A stretch of 61,184 nt of DNA, from NCBI RefSeq assembly GCF_018555455.1, contig NZ_JAFEJU010000011.1, forward strand, positions 1-61,184, in the 5' to 3' direction. Shown in pieces: positions 48,548-56,706 of the stretch. A program made the translations under genes and the position numbers. Numbering within the stretch: the first letter of the stretch is position 1; every line of letters starts with the position of its first letter. This DNA comes from Bifidobacterium colobi (GTDB lineage Bacteria; Actinomycetota; Actinomycetes; Actinomycetales; Bifidobacteriaceae). The notes beneath the pieces are model-generated. The model was not told the origin of the DNA. It searched no databases and was given only the letters and a program-made list of their open reading frames with translations.

Positions 48548-49483
48548 ATGAGCAATGCGCAATCGACGGCTGCCGCCGTCCCCGTGGTGAAGCGGCGTCG
48601 CAATCTGACGCCCCTGTGGCTGCTGACGCCCGCCGGCGTGATCATCGTCGCGCTGGTCGTGGTGCCGTTGATCTTCCTGGTCTTCACGTCGTTCACGGAC
48701 TTCAACCAGAAGACCCTGTTCACGGGCTCGTTCAACATCGTCGGGTTCGACCAGTACGAGAACGTGCTGACCGACCCGGAGTTCTACAAGTCGCTGGCCC
48801 GCACGTTCGGGTTCGCGGCCGCCCTCGTGGCCGGCAGCGTGCTGATCGGCATGGGCGTGGCCCAGCTGATGACCAAATTGGGGCCGGTGATGCGCTGGCT
48901 GGTCACGTTCGTGCTGATCTTCGCGTGGGCCATGCCGAACGTCGCCTCGTCGGTGGTGTGGAAGTGGCTGTTCCAGCCGGGGTACGGCGTGGTCAACTGG
49001 CTGCTGACCCAGACCCGTCTGTTCGGCGACGTAACGAACCTGTCGTGGACCGACAACACGTGGCTCGCGTTCCTGGAGATCTGGCTGCTGGTCGTCTGGC
49101 AGGCCGTCCCGTACATCGCGATCAACCTGTACGCGGCGACCACGCAGGTGGACAAGTCCTGCCTTGAGGCGGCCCAATTGGACGGCTGTTCGAAGCTGCG
49201 CTGCTACTGGCAGATCACCGTGCCGCTGATCAAGCCGAGCCTGATGGTCATCACGATGCTGTCGGTGATCTGGGACTTCAACGTGTTCAACCAGATCTGG
49301 CTCGTCTCCCAGGGAGGACCCCGCGAGACGACCGCGACGATCGGCATCTTCACCTACAAGAAGGCGTTCGTGTCGTTCGACATCGGCACCGGCGCCGCCG
49401 CGAGCGTGCTGGTCACGCTCATCCTGCTCGCCCTGACGAGCGTGTACATCCGCTACCTGCTCAAATCCGGGGAGGACCTGTGA
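48548..49483 (+). CDS. CUT1 sugar ABC transporter permease (MalF-type)
   Basis: A 311-residue permease with six spans. The cytoplasmic EAA loop reads KSCLEAAQLDGCSKLRCYWQ. N-terminal PLWLLTPAGVIIVALVVVPL is the first span. It begins 11 nt after the binding-protein stop; a GTG one codon earlier is possible. It pairs with the second permease, whose GTG overlaps its stop codon. Confidence 0.92.
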   Translation: MSNAQSTAAAVPVVKRRRNLTPLWLLTPAGVIIVALVVVPLIFLVFTSFTDFNQKTLFTGSFNIVGFDQYENVLTDPEFYKSLARTFGFAAALVAGSVLIGMGVAQLMTKLGPVMRWLVTFVLIFAWAMPNVASSVVWKWLFQPGYGVVNWLLTQTRLFGDVTNLSWTDNTWLAFLEIWLLVVWQAVPYIAINLYAATTQVDKSCLEAAQLDGCSKLRCYWQITVPLIKPSLMVITMLSVIWDFNVFNQIWLVSQGGPRETTATIGIFTYKKAFVSFDIGTGAAASVLVTLILLALTSVYIRYLLKSGEDL

Positions 49484-50358
49484 CCATGAATAGGGCAACC
49501 GCAAACCACGGCATCGCGCCGCGCGCCAAGCGCAGCGCATCGGCCGAGCTGCGCCGCATCGGCACGATCGTATTGGCCGTCGCGTTCTGCATCGTGTGGA
49601 TCTTCCCGGTCTACTGGATGTTCGTCACGTCGATCAAGCCGCGCAACCAGATCATGACCGCGACACCCGTGTTCTGGCCCGCGAAGCTGTCGATCGACAA
49701 CTTCATGGTGGCCGTCACCCAGACCTCGTTCCTGACGAACCTGAAGAACAGCGTGATCGTGACCGCCGTGTCGATCGTCCTGTCGATCGTCCTCGCGTTC
49801 TTCGCGTGCGCGGCCCTGACCCTCTACCGGTTCCGCGGCCGCAAGGCGATCATGGTGTTCGTGCTGGCCATCCAGATGACCTCGGGCGGCATCATCCCGC
49901 AGTTCATCATCTTCAACCAGTTCGGCCTGCTCAACAAGTACAGCGGCCTGATCCTCGCGTACATAGCCATGGTCCTGCCGTTCGCGATCTGGAACATGCG
50001 CGGCTTCTTCCTGAACATCCCGAAGGACATCTTCGAGTCCGCGGCCGTCGAGGGAGCCAACGACTGGCAGATCCTGTGGAAGATCACCTTCCCCCTGGCC
50101 GCGCCCGGCATCGTGTCCACGTCCGTGTTCGCGTTCATCAACGCCTGGAACGACTACATGACCGCCTACACGTTCATGAAGGACCAGTCCAAGTACACGC
50201 TGCCCGTATGGCTCTCCTCGTTCTCCACGCCCACCATGGGCACCGACTTCGGCGGGCAGATGGCCGCATCCGTCATCTTCTCCCTGCCCGTCGTGATCTT
50301 CTTCATGATCATTCAAAGGAACATCATGAAGGGCGTCACCACCGGAGCCGTCAAATAA
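49480..50358 (+). CDS. CUT1 sugar ABC transporter permease (MalG-type)
   Basis: A 292-residue permease with six spans and EAA loop SAAVEGANDWQILWKITFPL. The start is a GTG overlapping the upstream stop (GTGA) after GGAGG; an ATG 6 nt on is the alternative. FVTSIKPRNQIMTATPVFWP and the final VIFFMIIQRNIMKGVTTGAV are typical MalG-type ends. Together with the other permease it forms the oligosaccharide channel. Confidence 0.92.
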   Translation: MTMNRATANHGIAPRAKRSASAELRRIGTIVLAVAFCIVWIFPVYWMFVTSIKPRNQIMTATPVFWPAKLSIDNFMVAVTQTSFLTNLKNSVIVTAVSIVLSIVLAFFACAALTLYRFRGRKAIMVFVLAIQMTSGGIIPQFIIFNQFGLLNKYSGLILAYIAMVLPFAIWNMRGFFLNIPKDIFESAAVEGANDWQILWKITFPLAAPGIVSTSVFAFINAWNDYMTAYTFMKDQSKYTLPVWLSSFSTPTMGTDFGGQMAASVIFSLPVVIFFMIIQRNIMKGVTTGAVK

Positions 50359-50384
50359 CCCAAACGGAGCGATAAACAATGCGT

Positions 50385-50424
50385 GCGGCGCCGGGACCAT
50401 TTCCGCGAGTGGTTCCGGCGCCGC
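50385..50424 (+). terminator. Hairpin between permease and GH20 genes
   Basis: GCGGCGCCGGGACCA pairs with TGGTTCCGGCGCCGC (one G-T pair) across a 10-nt loop. There is no T-run; it is more likely a partial terminator or mRNA-processing stem separating transport genes from the hydrolase. Confidence 0.55.
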
Positions 50425-50490
50425 GCGTCATCTCGGAACCCAAAACGCAATATAACGCAATCAAAGGTGAACCACTGAGAAAGGACTTCC

Positions 50491-52527
50491 ATGAGCGATC
50501 AAGCAACCCTGAAGGGATGGACCATCATTCCCAAGCCGCAGACCGTACAACACAAGGCGGGCGTCTCACTGCTGCCGATGTGCGGCCGAGTCAACGAGCC
50601 ACGTGCGTTCGGAGACGAACGGCAGGTACTCGCAACACAACTTGCCGACGACATCCGTGCGGTTGCGGGATTGGAATGGGACATCGCCACGGGTGACCGT
50701 TGGCCTGGATTCATCACATTGACGACACTGGACGATCTCCATGCGCGTCCGTCCGGCGCGTACACGCTCGACATCGCCAAGGACGGCATGACCGTCAGGG
50801 GCGCGGACTTCGAGGGCGTGCGCAACGGCGTGCAGACCCTGCGCCAGCTCATCCGCCAATGCGGCGCCGCCCTGCCCTGCCTGCACATCGAGGACCAGCC
50901 CGCCTTCGAAACGCGCGGCTACTACCTCGACGTCACCCGCGGGCGCGTCCCCACCCTCGACTGGCTCAAGACCTGGGCCGACAAGCTCTGCCTCTACAAG
51001 TACAACCAGCTCCAGCTCTACGTCGAACACACCTTCGCCTTCGACGGGATGAGCGAGACCTGGCGCGGCTCCAGCCCGCTCACCCCGCGCGACATCCTCG
51101 AATTCGACGACTACTGCGCCGAACGGGGCATCGAGCTCGTGCCGTCCGTCTCCACGTTCGGCCACCTCTACATGGCCCTGCGCACCCAAAGCCTGCGCGA
51201 CCTCGGCGAATTCCCCGAAAGCGCCGACGAGCCGTTCGGATTCATCGACCGCATGCGCCACCACACGCTCAACATCAGCGACGACCGCGCCTTCGACCTC
51301 TCGTGCCGTCTCGTCGACGACTACCTGCAATTGTTCCGCTCCGACAAATTCAACATCTGCGCCGACGAGACCTTCGACCTCGGCAAGGGCCGCTCCAAAC
51401 CCCTCGCCGAGAAGGTCGGGGTCGCCGCCATGTACGCCGACTACGTCACCCGCCTGTGCCGCCACCTCGAAACCCAAGGCAGACGGCCGATGATGTGGGG
51501 CGACATCGCCCTCGAACACCCCGAAATCTTGGAACGACTCCCCGAAACCATCACCCTGCTCAACTGGCAGTACGACCCGCGGGTCACCGACGAGAAGATC
51601 CGCACCGTCGCCCGATCCGGCGCCCGGCAGATCGTCTGCCCGGCCGTATGGTGCTGGAACGCGCTCCTGCCGCGCATCGACGACGCCTGGAACAACATCA
51701 GCCGCATGGCCCGCTACGGCACACAATACGGCGCGCAGGGCATGCTCGTCACCGACTGGGGCGACCTCGGCCACGTCAACGACCCGCGCATGGCCATCCC
51801 CGGCATGATCATCGGCGCGCAGGAGGCATGGAACCCCGGACGCATTCCCGACGAGGCCGACATGCTCCGTCGCATCTCCCGGCTCGAATACCGCGACGCC
51901 AGCGGCGAACTGCTTGATATCCTCACCCATGCCAGTCATGCGGCCAGCTTCGAATGGAACCATCTGATCACATGGCTGGAACTTGATGACGGACGGGGCG
52001 GCGTCAACACCGGGGTCCTGCAAACCATCCTAGGACTGCTGCCGGAAGACGAACGACCGGACGATGTGGTCCGCGCCCTTCAGGACGGAAGCCGGGCGCC
52101 GTCACTTGCGGAATCCCGACGGATGCTGATCCGCTATCTGAAACATCACGTCACGCTCGGCGAAACCGCAGATCACCTTCTACAGACCAGTGCCCGTCGA
52201 ATCTCCGCAATCGCCGCGACCTCAGGACCTTGGACCAACGGGGATGCCGCTGCATTTCGCGTAGCCATCGAGGGGCAGCGACTTCTGAACCGAGTTGGTC
52301 TCCGACTCGCGTCCGAGACCGGGGTCATTGGCACTGTGCAATCGGGGGAGGCGATTCAGCATGACGGCGCGGCGAACCTTGCCGAAGCATTGGAGATCTG
52401 GATGGAGGCGTATGCGGCGCAATGGGGTATGACCAGCCGCGACTCCGAACTGCACAGGCTACGAGAGACTGTTTTCCGGGTTACTGATCATCTGCGCTCG
52501 GCGAACCGAGTGCAGAGCGTACTATGA
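50491..52527 (+). CDS. GH20 beta-N-acetylhexosaminidase
   Basis: A 678-residue intracellular enzyme (no signal peptide) that releases terminal beta-GlcNAc or GalNAc. A GH20b domain (about 10-130) leads to the TIM barrel: DQPAFETRGYYLDVTRGRVP at its start, then FNICADETFDLGKG with the Asp292-Glu293 catalytic pair of substrate-assisted catalysis, and WQYDPR and VWCWNALLPR later. A helical C-terminal region follows. AAAGGA precedes the ATG. Behind an oligosaccharide ABC system it would cut imported LacNAc-type or lacto-N-triose-like sugars, giving GlcNAc for the ROK kinase. Confidence 0.9.
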   Translation: MSDQATLKGWTIIPKPQTVQHKAGVSLLPMCGRVNEPRAFGDERQVLATQLADDIRAVAGLEWDIATGDRWPGFITLTTLDDLHARPSGAYTLDIAKDGMTVRGADFEGVRNGVQTLRQLIRQCGAALPCLHIEDQPAFETRGYYLDVTRGRVPTLDWLKTWADKLCLYKYNQLQLYVEHTFAFDGMSETWRGSSPLTPRDILEFDDYCAERGIELVPSVSTFGHLYMALRTQSLRDLGEFPESADEPFGFIDRMRHHTLNISDDRAFDLSCRLVDDYLQLFRSDKFNICADETFDLGKGRSKPLAEKVGVAAMYADYVTRLCRHLETQGRRPMMWGDIALEHPEILERLPETITLLNWQYDPRVTDEKIRTVARSGARQIVCPAVWCWNALLPRIDDAWNNISRMARYGTQYGAQGMLVTDWGDLGHVNDPRMAIPGMIIGAQEAWNPGRIPDEADMLRRISRLEYRDASGELLDILTHASHAASFEWNHLITWLELDDGRGGVNTGVLQTILGLLPEDERPDDVVRALQDGSRAPSLAESRRMLIRYLKHHVTLGETADHLLQTSARRISAIAATSGPWTNGDAAAFRVAIEGQRLLNRVGLRLASETGVIGTVQSGEAIQHDGAANLAEALEIWMEAYAAQWGMTSRDSELHRLRETVFRVTDHLRSANRVQSVL

Positions 52528-52600
52528 GCAGCATCTGCCCTGTGAGAGGAGTCCCCATGCCGTAGCCACCCGATTCCGGGAACGACCAGTACCAGCAACT

Positions 52601-52642
52601 CATTGGTGGTCTTGTCCAAACATGGTTTCAAGACCACCAATG
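52601..52642 (+). terminator. Hairpin after the GH20 gene
   Basis: CATTGGTGGTCTTG pairs perfectly with CAAGACCACCAATG across a 14-nt loop. It lies in the gap before the response regulator and probably closes the sugar operon; a T-run is lacking. Confidence 0.55.
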
Positions 52643-52710
52643 CCATCAATCGGAACCAGAACGCTTCCAGCGCACCACCCACATCTAGCCGTATTACGGA
52701 TGATTGAGCA

Positions 52711-53375
52711 ATGTACCTAGGGAAACGAATCAGAATCGCCATTGTCGATAACGACAAACTCACACTTGGCATGATGAAGTTAATGATCAAGCAGCTTCTG
52801 CCATTCGCTGAAATATATTGGACGGCTGCGAAGGGCAAAACAGCTATCGACAAATGCCTGGATAAGAAAACGCAGCCCGACGTGCTGCTGGTGGACATGT
52901 CCCTGGAAGACATGACCGGCTATGAGGTATGCCGGGCCATCCGCTCCAAAACACCGAAATCGTGCTGATCGGCATAACCGCTTTCTCCCTAGAGCGATAC
53001 TACGCACAGGCTCTGGAGAACGGGGCAGCGTGCTTGATGGACAAGGCGCAGGTGCGTGATATCTGCCAAGCCTTGTGTCTATTGGCCAACGGACAATCAC
53101 CTCATGTGAAATACGAGTCATCGGAAACCGCACAGGAAGCCTACGCAAGGCTATCCATAGAGGACAGTCCCAAACGCCGATATAAGAACCTCACCAGAAG
53201 AGAGGAAGAGGTCATGAATCTGTGCGCGTTAGGATATACATCAAAAGAAATCGGAGTGAAGCTCGGCATAGGAGAACCAACCGTAAAGACATACATCAAG
53301 CGCGTAGCTGAGAAGATAGGTGCCAAGAACAGAACGCAGGCGGTAATTAAATGGCTCGAAAAGAAAGACGAATAA
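52711..53375 (+). pseudogene. NarL/LuxR-type response regulator, frameshifted
   Basis: Two frames together make a normal regulator of about 220 residues. Frame 1, MYLGKRIRIAIVDNDKLTLG, carries the receiver with phospho-acceptor VLLVDMSLEDM and runs to GYEVCRAIRSK, then stops. The other frame continues NTEIVLIGITAFSLERYY, has the receiver Lys (LMDKAQ) and the LuxR HTH (LTRREEEVMNLCALGYTSKE ... GEPTVKTYIKR). The break is at AAAA (52948-52951); a fifth A would restore the frame. It overlaps the histidine kinase gene. Its likely targets are the TGTCATC-type palindromes nearby. Confidence 0.82.
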
Positions 53376-54583
53376 AGAGCGGTAATAAAGCACACAATGC
53401 TTTCATTCTCAATAACACCAAGTATGTTCAATACTTACTTCCGATCGTCAGTATTGTTATCACGATAACAGAAACGTGGACTTACCCGCCACGAGAAATA
53501 ATAACTTGGCTATTAGTGGTCATTCATATATCGACGCTCGCTCTAATGGCCGTCCATCCGCTATTAGGCAGCAACTTGCTGTTGGGTGCATTTATTGTCG
53601 GCTGCTTTATACCAGATACTAGCGGACCAAGTTTTCTATGGGGAACTTGGTTGGCGCTTGCCTATATTGGACTATATATCAAGCCGCCGTATGGAGCGGT
53701 CTACCCGTTAACAATTTCCGCTATTCGTATGTGGAGATTCAGTCTAACAAAGACTCCATTCGATGAATATGTCATGCTTCTGCTCATTATGTTTTTGGCA
53801 TTTTTCATCGGAAGAGCTATATCTTGGAGAAATCTGGCAAATCAAGTAGAGAAGGATCAGCTTAAAGCAGAAAAGATTCAGCAGCATCTTTCAATGGTTA
53901 GAAAGGAAAATATTGCCGTCAGTAAGATACATGATTCGGTTAGCGGAAATCTGACATACATGGCAATAATGCTGGACAACAAGTCGGCAAGACATGATTA
54001 CAACTTCAGTGAAGAAGAGATTTCAAATCTTCGAACAACGATTGTTAAAACATTAAAAGAAATACGAATTGCCATTAATGTAATGAACGGCAATGATGTT
54101 GCATCGCTAAATAATGTAGATATGCCCTATATCAGATGCCTGCAATCTATTGCCGAGCAAGGTGATAAATTCTTATCAACACTGGGGTTTTCCGGGAAAA
54201 CCTATATACCTTCTGAGTTTTCAGAAAAAATCAGCAGCGATTACTTCGATGAGATAGAGTCCATATTGCAAGAGCTATATACGAACACTGCCGCCCATGC
54301 AAAACCTAATAGCGATTATTATATTTCCATAAGCTGCAAAGATTTAGAGATATCCATTGACCAGGTCAATGAAGTTTCAGCAAATAGCTTATTTCCTGAT
54401 AAACCTATATCGGAAAATGGTTTAAAATTGCATGAAAAACGCATACAATCGCTGGGTGGGACAACTAGAACTTCCTCGGAAGACGGAACATGGCAATTTC
54501 ATGCGCAAATTCCACTGAGCTCATCCCACGATGTGACAGATCCAATTTATGGAATGGGGACAGACTGGAAGCATCCGAACTGA
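53351..54583 (+). CDS. Sensor histidine kinase (NarX/HPK7-like)
   Basis: A 410-residue membrane kinase. Four to six spans occupy residues about 25-160 with very little outside, so it may sense a membrane-borne or small hydrophobic ligand. KIHDSVSGNLTYMAIM gives the phospho-acceptor His194 of the HisKA_3 type; LQELYTNTAAHAKP is the N-box, and GLKLHEKRIQSLGGTT a degenerate ATP lid, with the G1 box poorly conserved. AT-rich compared with the sugar genes before it. It overlaps the response regulator by 25 nt. A peptide signal is plausible given the peptide gene behind it. Confidence 0.82.
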   Translation: MARKERRIKSGNKAHNAFILNNTKYVQYLLPIVSIVITITETWTYPPREIITWLLVVIHISTLALMAVHPLLGSNLLLGAFIVGCFIPDTSGPSFLWGTWLALAYIGLYIKPPYGAVYPLTISAIRMWRFSLTKTPFDEYVMLLLIMFLAFFIGRAISWRNLANQVEKDQLKAEKIQQHLSMVRKENIAVSKIHDSVSGNLTYMAIMLDNKSARHDYNFSEEEISNLRTTIVKTLKEIRIAINVMNGNDVASLNNVDMPYIRCLQSIAEQGDKFLSTLGFSGKTYIPSEFSEKISSDYFDEIESILQELYTNTAAHAKPNSDYYISISCKDLEISIDQVNEVSANSLFPDKPISENGLKLHEKRIQSLGGTTRTSSEDGTWQFHAQIPLSSSHDVTDPIYGMGTDWKHPN

Positions 54584-54694
54584 ATAGGCAGCAACGTCAT
54601 ATGCCTCCAATGAGATAACGTCGGCATTGCCTTCCGGCATTACCCCGATTGTTGTTAATGATGCGATCAGCAACGCCGAAGTAATTACTTTCAT
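54521..54694 (-). CDS. Candidate small secreted peptide (57 aa)
   Basis: Starts MKVITSALLIASLTTIGVMP after AAAGGA at 5 nt: one Lys, then a hydrophobic core and a possible cleavage site near EGNA, giving a mature peptide of about 33 residues that ends in CPHSINWICHIVG with two cysteines. It is antisense to the last 63 nt of the kinase gene, which lowers certainty. A palindrome of the TGTCAT...ATGACA type lies 66 nt upstream, the same spacing as for the peptide gene at 30.5 kb. It could be a signal peptide for the two-component system. Confidence 0.45.
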   Translation of the reverse strand: MKVITSALLIASLTTIGVMPEGNADVISLEAYDVAAYSVRMLPVCPHSINWICHIVG

Positions 54695-54760
54695 GGTCAT
54701 CCTTTCTGCGACCGAAGTATCGCATAGATGCAATCGCATCAGGTTGTCATTGGCAAGGCT

Positions 54761-54779
54761 TGTCATCTTTCGTATGACA
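54761..54779 (-). promoter_or_regulatory. TGTCAT-N7-ATGACA palindrome before the small peptide gene
   Basis: A 6-bp-arm variant of the 18-bp palindrome seen before the other peptide gene, in the gap between the kinase region and the first integrase. A looser TGTCA/TGACA pair follows at 54866-54884. Confidence 0.5.
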
Positions 54780-54889
54780 ACATCATGAGGTAATTGTTTA
54801 TGCCATGCGCGCCGTCATGTCATTGAGCTGGTACTGGTAACCGAGAAGGTTCCAGCACCAGCTTGTGTCATTCTTCTTTTGACATGGCG

Positions 54890-56146
54890 TTATGCGTCCA
54901 TGAAATCCCGTGCAAGAAGATTCACTATCCTGCTCTGGTGCTCAGCAACAGTGAGTTGGTAATACCGTATGGCAACTTTCTCACTTGTATGCCCCAGCTC
55001 GTTCATGACTTCTCGGAGTGTGCCTCCCCGCAGCATCAGCAATGTCGCATGGCTCGCCCGCAACCCTTGGAACGTCAAATCAGGACGTCTGGCTTTTACG
55101 CGCGCTTTGGCGAATTGTTCCTCCAGAGTGGTTTGGGACATTATCTTCGCTCTTCGCGGGACGAATATCGGTGATTCTGGCAGCCTCATGTCGCAGTGAT
55201 CATGAAGATGCTGACGAATCATCGGCATGAGTGCATCGGGTATATGCACATTCCTTATGCTTGCCCCCGTTTTAGTTCGGCTGTATCGGATTTCTCCACG
55301 ATCCGTACGGCCGCGGTTCACGGAGTGTCGGACGTGCAACGTCTGACTATCTAGATCTATGTCCATAACACGCAAACCACAGAGTTCGCCGCATCGTAGT
55401 CCTCCGACCAAGGTTGAGAGAAAAACCGACAGCCTTGTGTATTCCGGCATGGCCTCCGCCAATAGCATCAGTTCACGAGGAGTCACCGGAGGCGCGTCGA
55501 TGCGGGAGGACCGAGGTGCAGGAGGTATAGGGAAAATGAACGGATTGAATTGAAGCAACGGCTCCGTCCCATCCAATCCGGGCTTCGTCGCGGATTCGAG
55601 AATCGCCTTGAATCGCATGCAGGAGCGGCGGAACGCCCATTGCCCTTCTGGATGCGGTTTGTCATACCATGCCTTGATTTTCAAGGGTGTGATTTCCGAG
55701 AGGTGAAGCGACTCAAAATCCGTGATGAAATGCCGGATGTCTAACTTGAGGTTCCTGCGTGTCCCTCCGGCTATCTCTCCGCCATCCGGGAGCTTGTAGT
55801 TCGATTCCCACTGCGTCACATAATCGCGGAACAGGATGCGGCGCCGCTCCTGTTCCTTGAGTTTACTCAGCTTTTCTTTTTTACGTTGGGTCGGATGCGT
55901 CCATTCGGATATGCCCTTATTATGCAGATCTACTAGATGTTTCTCTTCTTCGAGCCACGTTCTGGCGTCTAATTCTTGCCAGGGTTTGAATTGTCGTTGC
56001 ACTCGTTTCCCAGGAACTAGCGGGTTCGGATAGCGAACTTGCCAGGCGATGATTCCTCCGTTCTTGTCATAACGTGGTATGACCGTTCCCCAGTTGCTTC
56101 GAGGCTTTTCCGTTTGGTTTTTCTTGGGACGCCTATTTCTGGGCAT
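54890..56146 (-). CDS. Tyrosine recombinase / integrase 1
   Basis: A 418-residue phage/ICE-type integrase. It has an N-terminal AP2-like arm-binding part (GTVIPRYDKNGGIIAWQVRY), a SAM-like core-binding domain (about 125-215) and a catalytic domain with Arg in GGLRCGELCGL, Lys in RTKTGA, LRASHATLLMLRGG (His and Arg), ELGHTS (His) and Tyr in AIRYYQLT. The start MPRNRRPKK follows AAGGGGGATCTC. It is a close paralogue of integrase 2 about 3.2 kb to the right, but AT-richer, so the two probably belong to different nested elements. Confidence 0.93.
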   Translation of the reverse strand: MPRNRRPKKNQTEKPRSNWGTVIPRYDKNGGIIAWQVRYPNPLVPGKRVQRQFKPWQELDARTWLEEEKHLVDLHNKGISEWTHPTQRKKEKLSKLKEQERRRILFRDYVTQWESNYKLPDGGEIAGGTRRNLKLDIRHFITDFESLHLSEITPLKIKAWYDKPHPEGQWAFRRSCMRFKAILESATKPGLDGTEPLLQFNPFIFPIPPAPRSSRIDAPPVTPRELMLLAEAMPEYTRLSVFLSTLVGGLRCGELCGLRVMDIDLDSQTLHVRHSVNRGRTDRGEIRYSRTKTGASIRNVHIPDALMPMIRQHLHDHCDMRLPESPIFVPRRAKIMSQTTLEEQFAKARVKARRPDLTFQGLRASHATLLMLRGGTLREVMNELGHTSEKVAIRYYQLTVAEHQSRIVNLLARDFMDA

Positions 56147-56164
56147 GAGATCCCCCTTGATAGC

Positions 56165-56191
56165 AAAAAGGCGCACCGTGTGCGCGCCTTT
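56165..56191 (-). terminator. Terminator directly upstream of integrase 1
   Basis: On the minus strand AAAGGCGCGCAC and GTGCGCC, with one bulge, form a stem that runs into TTTTT, 20 nt before the integrase start. It would block read-through transcription into the integrase, so that int is expressed only from its own signals or after excision. Confidence 0.6.
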
Positions 56192-56225
56192 GGGGAGATT
56201 GAGCCAGATGTCGTTAGTGGGGATG

Positions 56226-56273
56226 CGTTTGCTGTGTGTATGTCATCTTGCGATGACATACACACAGCAAACG
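56226..56273. repeat. Perfect 22-bp inverted repeat with TTGC loop
   Basis: Bases 56226-56247 and 56252-56273 are exact inverted copies. The inner part, TGTCATC-TTGC-GATGACA, is a variant of the 18-bp palindrome found near other small genes of the element. The position next to integrase 1 allows a regulatory, terminator or attachment role. Confidence 0.7.
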
Positions 56274-56595
56274 GTCTTCATATGACTGTTCGCCATCTGT
56301 GGCAGGAAGCGTTATCCGTATGAATTGAAAAAGGAATACAACAAATAAGAACTACGATAATTGGTGGTTTCCAAGGAGCCATGGTAATTCTCGAATGAGA
56401 ATTGCTGGCGTACTATGGACACAACATGTATATCAATGGAATATGCACCTATGCGCAGGTCACATCTATAAATGTCAATTATTGACTGAGAACCATTGTG
56501 AAAGCTTTCAATATTCCTTGTCGTTAGTCTATTGAACGACATCTAAGTAGCTGTGATTTCTGTGCTGCCGTCTATCGGCGTCTGGTGTCGACCAG
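56274..56595. other. AT-rich gap in the integrase island
   Basis: No credible gene: one open frame of 76 codons on the minus strand lacks a ribosome site. Composition is clearly lower in GC than the flanks, in keeping with recently acquired DNA. Confidence 0.4.
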
Positions 56596-56613
56596 AGTCA
56601 TCTTTAGATGACA
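56596..56613 (+). promoter_or_regulatory. TGTCATCT-type palindrome before the DUF2142 gene
   Basis: AGTCATCTTTAGATGACA differs from the perfect copy at 30609-30626 only in its first base, and is identical over 18 bases (plus GATT) to the copy at 58320-58337. It lies about 93 nt before the chosen start of the membrane protein gene. Confidence 0.6.
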
Positions 56614-56706
56614 GATTTCACTTCTGATTGGTGCATTCCTATACGTGCAATCATCATAGTTTCGGTTCGGCATGGTGTCGGCGTGTGGTTTTGTGACGGT
56701 GGTGTT

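Noticed and set aside
56312..56542. A 76-codon minus frame in the integrase island
   Set aside because: No ribosome site, no recognisable features, and AT-rich DNA where such frames arise by chance.
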